A stretch of 64,000 nt of DNA, taken from assembly GCA_949130485.1 (NCBI GenBank), contig OX422188.1, positions 4,167,307 to 4,231,306 of the forward strand, read 5' to 3'. Origin of the DNA: Agelas oroides. Taxonomy: Eukaryota > Porifera > Demospongiae > Agelasida > Agelasidae. The first letter of the stretch is position 1, and every line of letters begins with the position of its first letter. This document shows, one piece after another, positions 36,996 to 47,610 of the stretch. The notes under the pieces were generated by a model. The model was not told the origin of the DNA. It was given only the letters and a program-made list of their open reading frames with translations, and made no database searches. The position numbers were made by a program, and so were the translations under genes.

Positions 36996-38738
36996 TTAAG
37001 TCCCAGAGAAGATCGATAAACAATTTTTCACTGCTGGGGAGGCCCTGTGAGTTTGAAGGAGGCCCGTTTATGTGCGGGAAAGATCTGATAACGCCGTTTT
37101 AATCAACGAGGGGGTGCTGTGAAGCACGTGCAGGCTTGTTTAAGTACCAGGGAAGATCGAGAAAGATGTTTTCACCACTATAGAGGTGCTGTGATGATAG
37201 TGCAAGCCTGTTCATGTGCGAGAAAGAACTGATAGCACCGTTTTAACCTCCGAGGAAATGCTGTGAAGTACTTGCAGGCCTGTTTAAGTGCAAGAGAAGA
37301 TCGAGAATACAGTTTTAACCGTTGTGGAGGCCCTGTGAAGTTGGTTCAAGCCTGTTTATGTGCGGGAAAGACTTGATAACGCCGTTTTAATCACCGAGGT
37401 GTTGCTGTGAAGCACTGCAGGCTTGTTTAAGTGCCAGGCAAGATCGAAAAAGCTGTTTTCACCACTGTAGAGGTCCTGTGAGGCTAGTGCAAACCTGTTC
37501 ATGCAGGAGAAAGACCCCATAACGTAGCTTTAACCTCCCAAGGGAGTGCGTTGAAGCACCTGCAGGTCTGTTTAAGTGCAAGATAAGATCGAGAAAGCTG
37601 TTTTCACCACTGTGAATGTCCCGAGAGGCTAGTGCAAGCCTGTTCAAGTGCGAGAAAGACCTCATTAAGCCGTTTTAACCCCCGAGGAGGTGCTGTGAAG
37701 TAATTGCAGGCATGTTTAAGTGCCAGAGAAGATCGAGAAAGCAGTTTTCACCTTTGTGGAGGCCCTGTGAGTTTGGTGCAAGCCTGTTTGTGTGCGGGAA
37801 AGACCAGATACCGCCGTTTTAATCACTGAGGGCGTGCTGTGAAGCACGTGCAGGCTTGTTTAAGTGCCAGGGAAGATCGAGAAAGCTGTTTTCACCACTG
37901 TAGAGGTCTTCTGAGGCTAGTTCAAGCCTGATCATGTGCGAGAAAGACCTCATAACGCCGTTTTAACGTCCGAGGAGGTGCTGTGAAGCACTTGCAGGCC
38001 TGTTTAAGTGCGAGAAGATGGAGTAAGCAGTTTCCACCGCTTTGGAGGCCCTTTGAGGTTGGTGGAAGCCTGTTTGTGTGCAGGAAAGACCTGGTCACTC
38101 CGTTTTAATCACCGAGGGGGTGCTCTGAAGTACGTGTAAACTTGTTTAAGTGCCAGGGAAGATCGAGAAAGCTGTTTTCACCACTGTAGAGGTCCTGTGA
38201 GGCTAGTCCAAGCCTGTTCATGTGCGAGAAAGACCTGATAACGCCGTTTTAACCTCCGAGGAGGTGCTGTGAATCACTTGCAGGCCTGTTAAAGTGCCAG
38301 AGAAGGTCGAGAAAGCTGTTTTCAAAGCAGTGTAGGCCCTGTGAGTTTGGTGCAAGCCTGTTTATGTTCCGGAAAGACCTGATAACGCCGTTTTAATCAC
38401 CGACGGGGAGCTGTGAAGCACGTCCAGTGTTGTTTAAGTGCCAGGGATGATCGAGATAGCTGTTTTCACCTCTGTAAGGGTCCTGTGAGGCTAGTTCTAG
38501 CCTGTTGATGTGCGAGAAAGTACTCATTACGCCGTTTTAACCTCCGAGGAGGTTCTCTGAAACACTTGCAGGCCTGTTTAGGTGCCAGAGAAGATCGAGA
38601 AAGCTGTGAGTTTGAAGCAAGGCTGTTTATGTGCGGGAAAGACCTGATATCGCCGTTTTAATTACCGAGGGTGTGCTGTGAAGCACGTGCAGGCTTGTTT
38701 AAGCGCCAGGGAAGATCGAGAAAGCTGTTTTCACCATT
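36996..38738 (+). repeat. Satellite block 4
   Basis: The 144-bp satellite resumes and ends in a class A monomer at TTTTCACCATT, where the non-satellite island begins. It includes a 121-bp short monomer near 38600. Confidence 0.95.
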
Positions 38739-38862
38739 CAATCAATCAATCAATTTTATTATTTAAGTGACACGCATTGAAAATGCCCAGCCATGTTTTA
38801 TGACTTATGAGTCACTGTGATTGTAAATGTGTGGTGAAAAAAAAAAATGACAAAAGGTGAGG

Positions 38863-39912
38863 TTAAGTGTGATATAAAAAACTACAACGTAATTTATACA
38901 TTTTATAAATAAACTTAGCAATTATACAAGTATTAATTTCAGAGTTAAGAATATATAAAAACTTGTCAGTTATATTGAGGTGCATAAAAGTATGGTCTCG
39001 TTCGGTTATAATAAAGAACAGCTCATTTCGCAAGTTTTGTAGTTTACTACATTCCATCACAAAATGAAATTCAGTCTCAACTTTATCATTATTACATAAC
39101 TTACACACCCTTTCCCCTAGTGGCACCTTAGGAATCCGGTATCTACCAGTCTCCACTGCCAGCGGAAGGCACCCAGCACGCAGTGAAGCCATCGCCCATC
39201 TCTGGCCAGGGCCGAGTGGGGCCAACACAAAACCGGCAGTATCAGCACAGCTTTTAATTAGTTTGTAGTTATACAGTTTACCTCCACTTTCTGAGTTTCT
39301 AACTGGTCTATGCAGATCGTCTAACCAAACTCTTTCTGCTAGATCAATGAGTTTATTTTTTATGAAAGATAGAGTTGTGGTTACAGAAATCCCATTTGGT
39401 ATGTCTACTGAAAAAAGTGTAGGAACTTCAATAGTATTAAGTAGTAGTTGTTTAACTTGCCAGCACCAATTCTTACATCCTGATTCAGCCATAGTCATAG
39501 ACCATTGGAAAACTGCATTTGCAATTCTATTAGAATTATAAGATCTTAGTCTAAACCACCATTTTATCACAGTAAAAGCATGTGTTATCCAAACAGGGAT
39601 CTATCCCATGTCCCCATAAAGGGCAGCAATGGGGAAGTTCTTCCCAACTCCTAGAAAATATCGCATAGCATTTCCTTGCATGGATTCTAAGGGACTGTGT
39701 TTCTCATAGCCCCATACACAGCAGCTGTAGTCTATTACAGGCGTGACTAGTGTTGAGTAAAGGTATGAGTATGTTTGCGCTGAGAATCCACCATTTTCCT
39801 TTGACTTGGCTATAAGACTTCCTAATGACCTCCTAGCTGCTAATGCAACCTTATCTACTACTGTTTTATGATCAAGATGCTCATTAATCCAATAACCTAG
39901 GTATTTATACTC
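38863..39912 (-). pseudogene. LINE ORF2 C-terminal region with CCHC knuckle
   Basis: Continuation of the reverse-transcriptase ORF in the third frame. From 39912 it reads EYKYLGYWINEHLD, the usual block just after the palm and fingers, then a thumb-like region. An in-frame TAG (39601-39603) sits where the family would have a sense codon. After it the frame stays open for 235 codons, down to 38863. This last part contains a C-x2-C-x9-H-x4-C knuckle (C156, C159, H169, C174 counted from 39570), typical of the C terminus of many invertebrate LINE ORF2 proteins. Two frameshifts and one nonsense codon make it a decayed copy. A 64-codon frame on the opposite strand (39347-39541) is a shadow. Confidence 0.87.
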
Positions 39913-40524
39913 CTGCAGTAATCCAATACTTGGTCATTATAATAAAAGTGGTACAAATGCTGTTTACGTCTTTTATGCCTGAAGTGCATTATTTGTCTTT
40001 TCAGCATTAATGAGTACATCATTCTCCGAGCACCATGCAGTAGTTTTGTCGATTAGTTTTTGTAAGTGCTTGGGATCTGAAGCCAGAAGTACAATATCGT
40101 CTGCATAGGCCAGAGCAGGTACTGAAAAATCATCACATCTAACTCCAAGTTCACAAGCTTCATAGTCCTTAAGTAAGTCATTTACAAATAAACTAAACAA
40201 TGTTGGGGATAGTAAGCAACCTTGCTTCACTCCAGAATTTACATTAAACCATGGGGTATATTCCTTATGAACTTCCACTGAGCATTCAACGTCTTGGTAC
40301 ATGCTCTTAAGAGTGTCTAGAAATAGTCCTCTTATTCCATATAATGAAAGTTTTCTCCACAATAGATCCCTATTTATAGAGTCAAAGGCTTTTTTGAAGT
40401 CCACAAAACAAGCGTATGTGTCATTGCCCTTCAGTTTACGATTAAGTACAATGTTGTGAAGAGTAAGAATGTGGTCTTGGCATGTTCTATACTGTTTGAT
40501 ACCCATTTTGTATAGTTTGGTCAA
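39913..40524 (-). pseudogene. Reverse transcriptase core, truncated and frameshifted
   Basis: About 180 codons of RVT_1-type reverse transcriptase. Counting from 40524, motif A (FVDFKKAFD) lies at residues 40-48 with the catalytic aspartate at 42. The GVKQGCLLSP block lies at 98-107, and YADD with the two catalytic aspartates at 140-143. The N-terminal fingers and all upstream domains are absent, and no natural start codon is present. A first frameshift near 39990 follows the conserved AEKT stretch: the reading then shifts by one and continues as an IMHFR-type sequence. A second near 39912 moves to the frame of the downstream part. The catalytic core residues are intact in this fragment, but it cannot be a working protein. 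Confidence 0.9.
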
Positions 40525-43035
40525 GTATTAGCTGCTTCAGGGATGATATTGTTAGTTACAACTAACCTGTACGTTGTTAAAACCACAACAGTACCCAGAC
40601 TATTTTGAGAACACTTACTCCAAAATGAAAACAAACATCAGATTATGAATGTACACACCAAATGGAACTGTTTGATACCCATTTGGTATAGTTTAGTCAA
40701 GTATTATCTGTTTCGGTCCTGAAATTGTTGGTTACAACTAACCGATATGTACAAGTGGTAAAATCACAACCGTACCTAGACTCTTTTTGAACCACTCATA
40801 CCAAAGTGAAAACAAACATCAGATTATGAATGTACACACCAAATGGAACTGTTTGATACCCATTTGGTATAGCTAGTTTGGTCAAGTATTAGCTGTTTCG
40901 GGCCTGAAATTGTTAGTTACAACTAACCAAATGTACAAGTGGTAAAATCACAACCGTACCTAGACTCTTTTTCAACCACTCATACCAAAGTGAAAACAAA
41001 CATCAGATTATGAATGTACACATCAAATGGAACTGTTTGATACCCATTTTGTATAGTTTGGTCGAGTATTAGCTGCTTCGGGCCGGAAATTGTTAGTTAC
41101 AACTAACCGATACGTTGGTAAAACCACAACTGTACCCAGACTATTTTGAGAACACTTACTCCAAAATGAAAACAAACATCAGATTATGAATGTACACACC
41201 AAATGGAACTGTTTGATACCCATTTTGTATAGTTTGGTCAAGTATTAGCTGCTTCAGGGATGATATTGTTAGTTACAACTAACCTGTACGTTGTTAAAAC
41301 CACAACAGTACCCAGACTATTTTGAGAACACTTACTCCAAAATGAAAACAAACATCAGATTATGAATGTACACACCAAATGGAACTGTTTGATACCCATT
41401 TTGTATAGTTTGGTCAAGTATTAGCTGCTTTGGGCCTGAAATTGTTACTTACAACTAACCGATATGTTGGTAAAACCACAACCGTACCAACACTATTTTG
41501 AGAACACTTACTCCAAAATGAAAACAAACATCAGATTATGAATGTACACACCAAATGGAACTGTTTGATACCCATTTGGTATAGTTTGGTCAAGTATTAG
41601 CTGTTTCGGGCCTGAAATTGTTAGTTACAACTAACCGATACGTTGGTAAAACCACAACCATACCCAGACTATTTTCAGAACACTTACTCCAAAATGAAAA
41701 AAAAACATCAGATTATGAATGTACACACCAAATGGAACTGTTTGATACCCATTTTGTATAGTTTGGTCAAGTATTAGCTGTTTCGGGCCTGAAATTGTTA
41801 GTTACAACTAACCGATACGTTGGTGAAACCACAACCGCACCCAGACAATTTTCAGAACACTTACTCCAAAATGAAAACAAACATCAGATTATGAATGTAC
41901 ACACCAAATGGAACTGTTTGATACCCATTTGGTATAGTTTAGTCAAGTATTATCTGTTTCGGTCCTGAAATTGTTGGTTACAACTAACCGATATGTACAA
42001 GTGGTAAAATCACAACCGTACCTAGACTCTTTTTGAACCACTCATACCAAAGTGAAAACAAACATCAGATTATGAATGTACACATCAAATGGAACTGTTT
42101 GATACCCATTTTGTATAGTTTGGTCAAGTATTAGCTGCTTCGGGCCTGAAATTGTTACTTACAACTAACCGATACGTTGATAAAACCACAACCGTACCCA
42201 GACTATTTTGAGAACACTTACTCCAAAATGAAAACAAACATCAGATTATGAATGTACACACCAAATGGAACTGTTTGATACCCATTTGGTATAGTTTGGT
42301 CAAGTATTAGCTGTTTCGGGCCTGAAATTGTTAGTTACAACTAACCGATACGTTGGTAAAACCACAACCATACCCAGACTATTTTCAGAACACTTACTCC
42401 AAAATGAAAACAAACATCAGATTATGAATGTACACACCAAATGGAACTGTTTGATACCCATTTGGTATAGTTTGGTCAAGTATTAGCTGTTTCGGGCCTG
42501 AAATTGTTAGTTACAACTAACCGATACGTTGGTAAAACCACAACCATACCCAGACTATTTTCAGAACACTTACTCCAAAATGAAAACAAACATCATGCAG
42601 ATTATGAATGTACACACCAAATGGAACTGTTTGATACCCATTTGGTATAGTTTGGTCAAGTATTAGCTGTTTCGGGCCTGAAATTGTTAGTTACAACTAA
42701 CCGATACGTTGGTAAAACCACAACCATACCCAGACTATTTTGAGAACACTTACTCCAAAATGAAAACAAACATCAGATTATGAATGTACACACCAAATGG
42801 AACTGTTTGATACCCATTTGGTATAGTTTGGTCAAGTATTAGCTGTTTCGGGCCTGAAATTGTTAGTTACAACTAACCGATACGTTGGTAAAACCACAAC
42901 CATACCCAGACTATTTTCAGAACACTTACTCCAAAATGAAAACAAACATCATGCAGATTATGAATGTACACACCAAATGGAACTGTTTGATACCCATTTG
43001 GTATAGTTTGGTCAAGTAATAGCTGTTTCAGGCCT
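40491..43035 (+). repeat. Second tandem array, 176-184-bp unit, about 14.5 copies
   Basis: Unrelated to the main satellite. The landmark TTTGATACCC recurs at 40495, 40671, 40852, 41036, 41212, 41388, 41564, 41741, 41917, 42098, 42274, 42450, 42630, 42806 and 42986. Spacing is mostly 176 bp, with 180-184 in units carrying small insertions (ACAAGTGG forms, ATGC before AGATTATG). Units contain GTTAGTTACAACTAACC, a short dyad, and AAAACAAACATCAG. Two sub-variants alternate irregularly, which suggests internal higher-order amplification. The first unit overlaps the broken end of the reverse-transcriptase ORF. Confidence 0.94.
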
Positions 43036-43046
43036 GATTCATATTA

Positions 43047-43709
43047 CAAAAAGTTTGCCAAACGCAAACAAGCACATGTAGGGATGAAATCCTCAAAAAC
43101 CAACCAAACAAGACGGGAACGACACCACAATACTTTTACACCATCCCTACATCTTGTGCCATTTTGCCAAAACTGTGTGTTTGTATTTGTTTTTTAGTTG
43201 TGTGTAGAAGAGGGTTGTCTTGTAGATGGAAGGGTGTGGCGTGGGTGTGTTGTGCATAGTGAGTATGTTGTGTTGTTAGTGGTTGCTACTGAGTGTAGCA
43301 GGTATGGTCCAAGTTGTGTGTAGAAGGTGTGGAGTGAGTGAGGAGTGGTGAGTGTGTGTTATGTTGGAATGTGCATTATGTTGTTAAGTTTTATGCCTGT
43401 TTAGCATGATAGATATGGGTTGTCTTGTATACAGGTGGCTGTGAAGTGAGTAGTGGTAATTTTGTAATGCTTTGTGAAGGATGGGTTATTTTGTGAGATA
43501 GTTGAATGGAGTGAAGTACTATGTTTGTTTGTGGTTGGTGTGGGCTAATAAGTACAAATGTAGAGGGTTTTGTGTTGTGTACAGGTGGCAAAATGGCACA
43601 AGATGTAGGGATGGTGTAAAAGTATTGTGGTGTCGTTCCCGTCTTGTTTGGTTGGTTTTTGAGGATTTCATCCCTACATGTGCTTGTTTGCGTTTGGCAA
43701 ACTTTTTTG
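43047..43709. repeat. Inverted repeat with about 123-bp arms
   Basis: Arms 43047-43169 and 43586-43709 are reverse complements over their full length (AAGTTTGCCAAACGC..., GTAGGGATGAAATCC..., GTGCCATTTTGCCA), with one A-tract indel as the only difference seen. The 416-bp spacer is G/T-rich. The near-perfect match means the arms are young or kept alike by gene conversion. It could be a foldback transposon or an inverted duplication; no target duplication was found. Confidence 0.9.
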
Positions 43710-44060
43710 TGACTTGTTTCTGTTGTTGTTTTTTTTGTTGTTGTGTAACCACACCCCAAGTGAAATGACTTGTTATGTAGTTTATTGTTGATGTTGATGG
43801 ATTTCTGGAGGATGTTAGCTGTTTGCACTTATCCACTTGACAATGGAATCATGGGTGTAACTGTTGTCTAATTGGGTATGTGCATGTGTGTGTGAGTGGT
43901 TGTTCTAAGGCACTGTGGTATATACATGACTGTCTACCTGTTCTGTTGTATGACAGGGTTGTAACACTGTATGTTGTGTGTTGTCCAAGGAACAGTTTCT
44001 ATAGCTGGTTATACATTGTGGGCAGGTGTGTGTAGGTTGTGTATGGTGGGTGGCAGGTAC
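43170..44060. other. G/T-rich strand-asymmetric stretch
   Basis: The plus strand is strongly enriched in G and T (runs such as GTGTGGAGTGAGTGAGG and GTTGTGTTGTTAGTGG). It contains loosely repeated words (TTGTGTGTAGAAG, GTACAGGTGGC) and is interrupted by the right arm of the inverted repeat. Frames of 80-145 codons here are low-complexity (threonine/glutamine/proline-rich on the minus strand) and are not supported as genes. Confidence 0.6.
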
Positions 44061-44065
44061 ATAGG

Positions 44066-44227
44066 TCATAAAGAGGTAAGGCATAACTGTGGTAAAGGAA
44101 CCCTTGGAGAGTAAGAGTGTTTTTCCGGGTTCTTCCAGTACTTGTTACGGGACGCTTGCCTTTTGCTTTCTTTGTTTCGCAGATAGTTCTGCTTATCCCG
44201 CGCCCGTTTCTTGTGGACGTTACGCAT
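44066..44227 (-). CDS. Short basic repeat ORF, 53 residues, likely a fragment
   Basis: Starts MRNVHKKRARDKQNY and stops at TGA 44066-44068. Residues 11-40 hold two related units of about 15 residues: KQNYLRNKESKRQASR, then NKYWKNPEKHS. The protein is very rich in K, R and N. Tandem KY-x-x-NPEK-x-R units of this style occur in uncharacterised and transposon-associated proteins of early-branching animals (recalled from general knowledge, not searched). The frame is open upstream for about 14 codons to a TGA, so the piece may be an exon remnant or the decayed end of a larger ORF. After residue 40 the composition changes and is probably not conserved. Other frames over the same DNA look random. 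Confidence 0.35.
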   Translation of the reverse strand: MRNVHKKRARDKQNYLRNKESKRQASRNKYWKNPEKHSYSPRVPLPQLCLTSL

Positions 44228-44616
44228 ACTGCGTTCCTTGTCAAATCCAGCACAAGTACGTCAACTGCTGTATGAAAGTAGCAACATATGCAATCGTTTG
44301 GGAATCAATCGATCGTCAAGTTCTCTACGGAAGTAGAATAACCGCAGCTGCATGCCAACTTCACGTGCTGTAGCTATTGAACTTCTTTGACGTAATCGCT
44401 ATGAATATTCTATTCTAACAAAATGGCGTATAGCAGCAAGCATAAGCGTGGGGTTTCCTGAGAATCGCCGATTAATTCGACTTCTTTCTTTGAGAACGAT
44501 GAGTGGTGGGTACAATACCCAGTAATTTATGCTGATCTTTCGCGTTTGAATCGTTGTAATAGCTTCAGCCGTTGTCGTGCTATCGTGGTGAGCAAAAGAA
44601 GAAGAAGAAGAAGAAG

Positions 44617-44647
<31 letters not shown>

Positions 44648-45190
44648 CAGAAGATAGACGATTTGCCTTTTTTAGCGACTTGACTGTCAGGTACTTAGCG
44701 ATGCTTTCCAGCAAATTTAACGATCCTGTTGCCCATGGAAGCACTCGATAATGTCTGATATGGCTCATGGAGGCCGTTGACTTATCTAACGCGGACATTT
44801 CGAGCGTGTCATTTGTGCACTTTGAATGTGGCCGCCATTTTTTTTCGGGGTCATCCCTACATATGGCGTACTACCGTACGCCATGATATATGAACATACA
44901 TGATCATGCAATAACTTTTCTAACTCCTGTAGCTTTAGTCTGGAGAGAACAACCATCATGACAGGTAGTAGCGTGTATGTAGAGTCTGTTTTGTTACAGA
45001 AACTTATACTTAGAAGTACAGGAGCCAGCCTCGCAAACAGGGTGGGGCTAATAATGACAGGGACGTGGCTCAGTCCTTGTACGCGTGCGCAACATGGCAC
45101 GCGCCATTTCGCATTTTCTCACTTCGATCGTACACTTCAAGTTCGTCTTCTTTGATATGATCCGTTCGTAAAAATTCCGCCAGCAACAAA
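44228..45190. other. Unique sequence, no gene recognised, with GAA tract
   Basis: Mixed-composition single-copy DNA with no long open frame on either strand that resembles a protein. A frame of 104 codons on the minus strand (44786-45100) shows no recognisable domain. Confidence 0.5.
44596..44646 (+). repeat. GAA/TTC microsatellite, about 17 units
   Basis: Uninterrupted AGA/GAA trinucleotide run of about 50 bp, bordered by AGCAA and TCAG. It is a purine-only strand of the kind known to form triplexes, and a frequent polymorphic site. Confidence 0.97.
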
Positions 45191-45310
45191 ATGGTACCTG
45201 AGCTTAGTGGAGGAGAGGGCTTACATGTTCGATGTCCCACGGGAGCGAATGTCTTATTCGGTGACAAGGAGTGCGGAGCGGTTACATCGCTGAGACTTCA
45301 CACCACCGTG
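45191..45310 (+). CDS. Possible first coding exon (weak)
   Basis: ATG at 45191 opens a 40-codon frame beginning MVPELSGGEGLHVRCPTG. It ends at GTG|GTAAGA, a fair splice donor (45311). The frame ends in phase 0, which would put the next candidate exon (45756-45852) in a frame that stops at TAA 45843-45845, giving about 69 residues. No family is recognised. It may be a chance frame. Confidence 0.2.
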
Positions 45311-45755
45311 GTAAGAAGTGGCTGGAAGTCAATGAATTTATAAGTGTACTTTTTTTTACTACATATAAAATAGCTAAAGTAGCTATTTCCGCGTAAGGAT
45401 ACATATAGCTAGCTATAGAGTTGTACTGCAGTAGTAAAGTCGCTAAAGAAATATTGTTGAATGTGTCATTTCTTTCTTTCTACCTTATACCTCCCTGCTT
45501 GTTCCCTTCTCATCCTTCCACCAACTACCAGACTAGCTAGACCAGTTAGTCTTCCTCTATACTGATCTTGTCTGAGAGATCGTGGTGGTGATAGGTACAC
45601 AGAGTGAGTCTGCAGCCTTCCCAAAGACATGTTCTGAAGGGAGGTTCTGGAGGCTGTATATGCACAGAGAGGAAAGGTACGAGATAGGGAGAACAAAAGC
45701 TTTTATTTAAAAGCCCCAGATGATTAATTCACATCACTTGTATATCCATACACAG

Positions 45756-45852
45756 GACCTTTGTCTCCAGGCTATTAATGCCTCATTGTTCAGAAGTACC
45801 CAGGCCACAAGGTTCAATCTCCACGCTGCCCTGCAAGTGGTTTAAACTGCTG
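45756..45852 (+). other. Possible internal exon between good splice sites
   Basis: Preceded by CCATACACAG and followed by CTG|GTAAGTAAG, a near-perfect donor. One frame is open throughout (G then 32 codons, with an internal ATG at 45778) and stays in phase with the next candidate exon. The opposite choice of frame stops at 45843. No homology is recognised; it may equally belong to a non-coding transcript. Confidence 0.3.
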
Positions 45853-46139
45853 GTAAGTAAGCTTGTACTATATACTTATTACAACTGCAGTTGTCTGAAT
45901 TTGCATTTAGGTCTTCCTCCTTAATTTGTTCTGCACTGGATTGGGGGTGGGGGGAGCCATAGTACATTTCTTAATGAGGTGCGGAGAACATAAGTTGTAC
46001 ACAAGGCCTTGTATTTTCTGAAATGTACCTGCTGAGTGGATGACTCTTCTGGTTGGGAATTGTCCAGTGCTTGCGTTTTTGTATTCTTAAATTTGCAAAC
46101 CTAGTTTGTATCATGACCATCTTCCACTATACCTTCCAG

Positions 46140-46214
46140 GCCTGTTTACTTCTCCTCACTACACCAACTGACTACGGAGGCCCCAGCTGCTTGAAGAGGC
46201 TCATAGCCAAGTGA
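46140..46214 (+). other. Possible terminal exon, 24 codons then TGA
   Basis: Preceded by a pyrimidine-rich acceptor (CTTCCACTATACCTTCCAG). Read in phase with 45756-45852 it gives 24 codons (ACLLLLTTPTDYGG...) and TGA at 46212-46214. The implied intron 45853-46139 is 287 bp. An alternative donor, CCAA|GTGAGT, overlaps the stop, so the exon could instead continue. Transcript evidence would be needed. Confidence 0.28.
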
Positions 46215-47040
46215 GTGGTTACAATGTTTAATACATCTAGCCTTATCCCTGGTGATTACGTTCGGGGATTTCCATGTATGCATGAATAACAACAAACAAG
46301 ATGAGCCTTTCTGAGATGCTGACTGTGTGATTTCTTCACATACCCGGTAGAGGAATTGCATTTGAAATGATAGCTGCCACACTTTCGAAATATTTTCAGT
46401 ACACATGCTGCCATGTTGGAAGGCAATTGAAGGAAAGCAATTATACAAAAATTACATTTCTACAGACCTGTTTCGGGCGTTTAACTTCAACTTTAGACTA
46501 TGCAAAGGGTTAGCTAGTGAAGACATTTAACACACCTCTGTGAGAAATGAATGCTACTGGTAGGAGCATTGCTAGGGCGGGAAGTTCAATGCGCTAGTAT
46601 GATAATCACTACTGTTTTGTCCTCCAAGATGCCCCACATGACTTGTATAATGGAATAATAGAATGATTGCAGTTCCTCTATCGCATGACCTGACTAGTAT
46701 ATGAATAATTATTGCATGTGCTATTCTTTCACAGATGGATGTTAACAATTGAACACAACTAACTGATTGATAGGTACATAAAATGTATATTATATGCATA
46801 GTTGAATGCCATTTTTGTATGTATAGAGTATTTTGACACATTTTTGTACAATGTAGTACTTCAATCACATACGTATTTGTATAAAATGCTGTAACGTAAG
46901 TTATAGCATAACTATTGTTTGCTTGTTTTAGTATATTCATGTTTTCAACTCAGTGTATGTCACAATTATATTTTGCTTACAGTCAAGAGTGTTTCATTGG
47001 AAATTCCATGTAAAAGCTCCACCCACTAAGTGAGGGGTCA
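46215..47040. other. A/T-rich unique sequence, no feature recognised
   Basis: No repeat, RNA gene or protein-like frame is recognised. The 122-codon (46572-46940) and 100-codon (46146-46448) minus-strand frames have no recognisable domain and lie in A/T-rich DNA. Confidence 0.5.
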
Positions 47041-47277
47041 GCTGCATGTCAGTTGACACACTGCTAATTTTGCACACCAATTTTGACACATTGGTAGAAT
47101 AACGCACTTGTTATTTAGCACACTTGCTGAATAGCACACTACTAATTTGGCACACTGTCCAGTTAGCACGTGTAGTTGTGACACACCTAACAATTTGACA
47201 TGCGTGTAGGTGTGTCAAACTGGAGACATCACTTTTGACACCCTTTTTGTGTCAGATTAGCACACTTTTTTTTTCTG
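47041..47277. repeat. Irregular short GCACAC/TGACAC motif cluster at island edge
   Basis: The words GCACAC, TTGACACA and TTAGCACACTT recur every 15-40 bp on both strands. A hairpin with perfect 11-bp arms (TGACACACCTA 47179-47189, TAGGTGTGTCA 47207-47217) sits in the middle. The segment ends in a T-run directly before the satellite resumes at about 47278, and may be the terminus of an unrecognised element. Confidence 0.5.
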
Positions 47278-47610
47278 TGTGAGTTTGAACCAAGGCTGTT
47301 TATGTTCGGGAAAGATCTAATATCGCCGTTTTAATTACCAAGGGTGTGCTGTGAAGCACGTGCAGGCTTGTTTAAGTGCCAGGGAAGATCGAGAAAGCTG
47401 TTTTCACCGCTGTAGAGGTCCTGTGAGGCTAGTGAAAACCTGTTCATGTGCGAGAAAGACCTCATAACGCCGTTTTAACCTCCGAGGAGGTGCTTGCAGG
47501 CCTGTTGAAGTGCCAGAGAAGATCGAGAAAGCAGTTTTCACCGTTGTGGAGGCCCTGTGAGGTTGGTGCAAGCCTGTTTGTGTGCGGGAAAGACCTCATA
47601 ACGCCGTTTT

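Larger units (their letters stand above)
38739..40524 (-). mobile_element. 5'-truncated non-LTR (LINE-type) retrotransposon
   Basis: The minus-strand 3' end is at 38739, where the plus strand reads four CAAT repeats, so the element ends in an ATTG-type short tandem tail as many LINEs do. A 3' untranslated part of about 120 bp precedes the coding end at 38863. Upstream come the C-terminal part with a cysteine-histidine knuckle and then the reverse-transcriptase core, which stops abruptly at about 40490-40524 where the 176-bp tandem array begins. The endonuclease and the first part of the reverse transcriptase are missing. The clade is unresolved. No target-site duplication could be identified, because the satellite on the other side of the island (47278) resumes in a different phase. 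Confidence 0.88.

Noticed and set aside
38863..40524. The retrotransposon as an intact, possibly active element
   Set aside because: It lacks the 5' half, has frameshifts near 39990 and 39912, and has an in-frame TAG at 39601-39603.
43391..43836. 145- and 105-codon minus-strand frames as genes
   Set aside because: They are the complement of G/T-rich low-complexity DNA and one arm of the inverted repeat. The predicted proteins are Thr/Gln/Lys-rich without domains, and two frames overlap each other.
46572..46940. 122-codon minus-strand frame as a gene
   Set aside because: Lies in A/T-rich DNA, has no recognisable domain, splice context or neighbours, and its composition looks random.
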